Shown here: in pieces, positions 7,152 to 8,148 of the stretch | Layout: each line of letters begins with the position of its first letter | How positions within the stretch are numbered: position 1 is the stretch's first letter | Source of the DNA: Oscillospiraceae bacterium | Lineage (GTDB): Bacteria; Bacillota; Clostridia; Oscillospirales; UBA929 | NCBI GenBank assembly: GCA_031271325.1 | Contig: JAISVY010000150.1 | Span: 1-8,148, forward strand | Length of the DNA: 8,148 nucleotides | Direction of reading: 5' to 3' | Program-made: the position numbers and the translations under genes | The notes under the pieces: model-generated | The model's input: only the letters and a program-made list of their open reading frames with translations | The model's database searches: none | What the model was told of the DNA's origin: nothing

Positions 7152-7829
7152 CTAGACAAGCCTTGCGACAACGTACTTTGAAAACTCGGTCTGGTTGCGG
7201 CAGCCGATTTGCAGAAGGTCGCGGATGATGTCCGGCAGAAAACCGTCATACTTGATTTCCAGTATCATTCCGCTTGCGGCGGGTACGGTGGTAAGCGAAG
7301 GATTCAGGAAGCCGGACACGGCGTTTGACGTTCTGATTCGGCTGTCAAAGGTGACGCGCACGTTCCCCGCGCGGAACACATAGGCTTCCCGGTGATAGTC
7401 CACGATGTTTTTCGGGCGGAGATTCTGACAGCGCATTTTGGAGTACAAGTCCATCGTCAGCGGGTTGTCCGGGCGGTTCAAACACTCGAATCCGCCGGCA
7501 AGGATCGCCTCGCACTGCTCCGCGGTGACCGCCGTACTCTCTTTGTAGCAGAGCCGGTTGGCTTTGCTCTTTTTTTCAAGACGGATGAACGACGCGTCGC
7601 CGTTGTAGTACCGCAGCCTGAACTTCTCCCTTCTGCTCTGACCGGACAGTTTATCCACAATCGCCTTATCCGCGTAGTTGTCGAAATACAGGCTGCGGAT
7701 GAGATATCCGCCGTCCGTGCCGGAGTGTTCGTCCGGCCGCGCCACCGCGCGAAGTCTTGCGCGCAGCTGCGCGTAGTCCGAGGCGTTGATCACATGCTTT
7801 AATTCATGCCTGCCGTTCAGTGTTATCAC
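7152..7829 (-). CDS. VTC-domain polyphosphate polymerase-like protein
   Basis: The 225-residue product is essentially one VTC domain (triphosphate-tunnel fold), the catalytic part of the eukaryotic VTC4 polyphosphate polymerase, which builds polyphosphate from ATP. The tunnel's charged residues appear in order: RHELKHVI (Glu9, Lys11), YLIRSLYFD (Arg45), KFRLRYYN (Arg71, Arg73), IRLEKKSK (Arg83, Glu85, Lys86, Lys87), DYHREAY (Arg147), VRVTFDSRIR (Arg158), ILEIKYDG (Glu191, Lys193) and FSKYV (Lys218). No SPX domain, signal peptide or TM helix is visible, so it is probably cytoplasmic and membrane-associated through a partner such as the next gene's product. The start is uncertain. GTG 7829 is the first possible common start codon after an upstream stop, but the AGAGGGG site is only 1 nt away. 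Polymerase activity is inferred from the family; other tunnel-fold activities are possible. Confidence 0.9.
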   Translation of the reverse strand: MITLNGRHELKHVINASDYAQLRARLRAVARPDEHSGTDGGYLIRSLYFDNYADKAIVDKLSGQSRREKFRLRYYNGDASFIRLEKKSKANRLCYKESTAVTAEQCEAILAGGFECLNRPDNPLTMDLYSKMRCQNLRPKNIVDYHREAYVFRAGNVRVTFDSRIRTSNAVSGFLNPSLTTVPAASGMILEIKYDGFLPDIIRDLLQIGCRNQTEFSKYVVARLV

Positions 7830-7979
7830 TCCCCTCTGTAATATTTCATGCGTATATTACGGTTTGCTGAATGGTGTCGCTATCACGCTTCACAATTTTT
7901 TTCGACCGGCAAATTCCAAATTTTTCCCTTTGTTTTCTGCGAAAAAAGCTCCAAAATTCTGAATTTGACAATGGAGAAG

Positions 7980-8082
7980 CTCTAAAAAACCTTATGTTCG
8001 CCGATAGGCGAACGAGCGGAGCGCTTGCGAACAGGCGGCTATGCCGCGGCATCGCAAGCCGGAGCGGGAGGTTTTTTTAGAG
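7980..8082. repeat. 103 bp complex inverted-repeat element with two internal hairpins
   Basis: The outer arms CTCTAAAAAACCT (7980-7992) and AGGTTTTTTTAGAG (8069-8082) pair completely apart from one extra T. Inside are two separate hairpins. The first is GTTCGCC-GATA-GGCGAAC (7996-8013), 7 bp. The second is GCTTGCGA/TCGCAAGC (8023-8030 with 8052-8059), which itself encloses GCGGC-TAT-GCCGC (8035-8047). CGGAGCG occurs twice (8017-8023 and 8060-8066), flanking the second hairpin. No target-site duplication is evident and no coding frame is convincing. It could be a dispersed palindromic repeat or MITE, a structured RNA, or a bidirectional terminator, since either strand ends in GG followed by a T run. 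The pairing is directly visible; the identity is unknown. Confidence 0.7.
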
Positions 8083-8087
8083 TGACA

Positions 8088-8126
8088 CAACTCGCGCCTG
8101 CGGCGCTTCGGGTCGAAAAAGAGTTG
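8088..8126. repeat. Second inverted-repeat element, three-way-junction type
   Basis: CAACTC (8088-8093) pairs with GAGTTG (8121-8126). Between them lie two adjacent hairpins, GCGCC-TGC-GGCGC (8094-8106) and TTCG-GGT-CGAA (8107-8117). The first abuts the outer arm directly. It lies 5 bp after the previous element and copies its plan at smaller scale, with different sequence. It may extend past the window, since further complementarity to AGCAGCTC is seen at 8130-8137. Confidence 0.5.
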
Positions 8127-8148
8127 CTCAGCAGCTCCTATGTTAACA

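Larger units (their letters stand above)
7830..8148. other. Gene-free stretch upstream of the VTC operon, presumably holding its promoter
   Basis: No convincing gene lies here; small open frames on both strands lack family resemblance. Positions 7890-7970 are clearly AT-rich compared with the flanking genes, as expected for a promoter region. A poor sigma-A-like pair on the minus strand, GCGACA (7875-7880) and TATACG (7851-7856) with an 18 nt spacer, is possible but weak. The right-hand part (7980-8126) consists of two palindromic elements listed separately. Confidence 0.5.

Noticed and set aside
7965..7970. Perfect TTGACA -35 box on the plus strand
   Set aside because: No -10 hexamer at 16-18 nt downstream; the nearest TATA-like sequence is about 21 nt away and lies at the edge of the inverted repeat.
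7846..8052. 68-codon minus-strand and 69-codon plus-strand frames in the upstream region
   Set aside because: Both cross the palindromic element and the AT-rich part, have no family resemblance and no good ribosome binding site.
8141..8148. TGTTAACA perfect 8 bp palindrome at the window end
   Set aside because: Too short to call an operator, and the flanking sequence needed to judge it is outside the window.

Overview
This is a GC-rich window with uniform coding style, strong GGAGG-type ribosome binding sites and frequent GTG starts. The gene content is typical of Bacillota, most likely a gut-type Clostridia (Oscillospirales, Christensenellales or a relative). A cellobiose-phosphorylase-type enzyme, an OmpR/HAMP-kinase pair and a VTC/DUF4956/CotH cluster are all common in that group. 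Lineage is inferred from gene content only.

Layout. (1) Positions 1-2367, plus strand: a GH94 disaccharide phosphorylase lacking only its first few codons at the window edge. It runs convergently, with a 23 bp gap, into (2) a minus-strand two-component system: response regulator (3676-4368) followed by an overlapping membrane histidine kinase (2391-3683). (3) Upstream of the regulator, also minus strand, is a three-gene cassette, in transcription order: a VTC-type polyphosphate polymerase domain protein (7152-7829), a DUF4956 multi-pass membrane protein (6438-7106) and a large secreted, C-terminally membrane-anchored CotH-type kinase-like protein (4425-6401). A strong hairpin at 4385-4417 separates the CotH gene from the regulator gene. 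(4) Positions 7830-8148 hold no convincing gene. The stretch has an AT-rich part followed by two elaborate palindromic elements, each an outer stem enclosing two further hairpins.

How the genes may work together. The phosphorylase is a cytoplasmic energy-saving enzyme for imported beta-linked disaccharides and is probably independent of the rest. The VTC, DUF4956 and CotH genes are tightly spaced with no terminator between them and look like one operon: a cytoplasmic polyphosphate-making or -binding domain, a membrane protein, and an extracytoplasmic kinase-like protein. I recall this trio as recurrent in Clostridia, but I know of no established function for it. The most attractive hypothesis is that polyphosphate, or a phosphate-containing product, made inside is delivered across the membrane for CotH-type phosphorylation outside. 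The two-component pair downstream may be co-transcribed by read-through of the hairpin, or may be separate. Several annotated starts were revised from ribosome binding sites.
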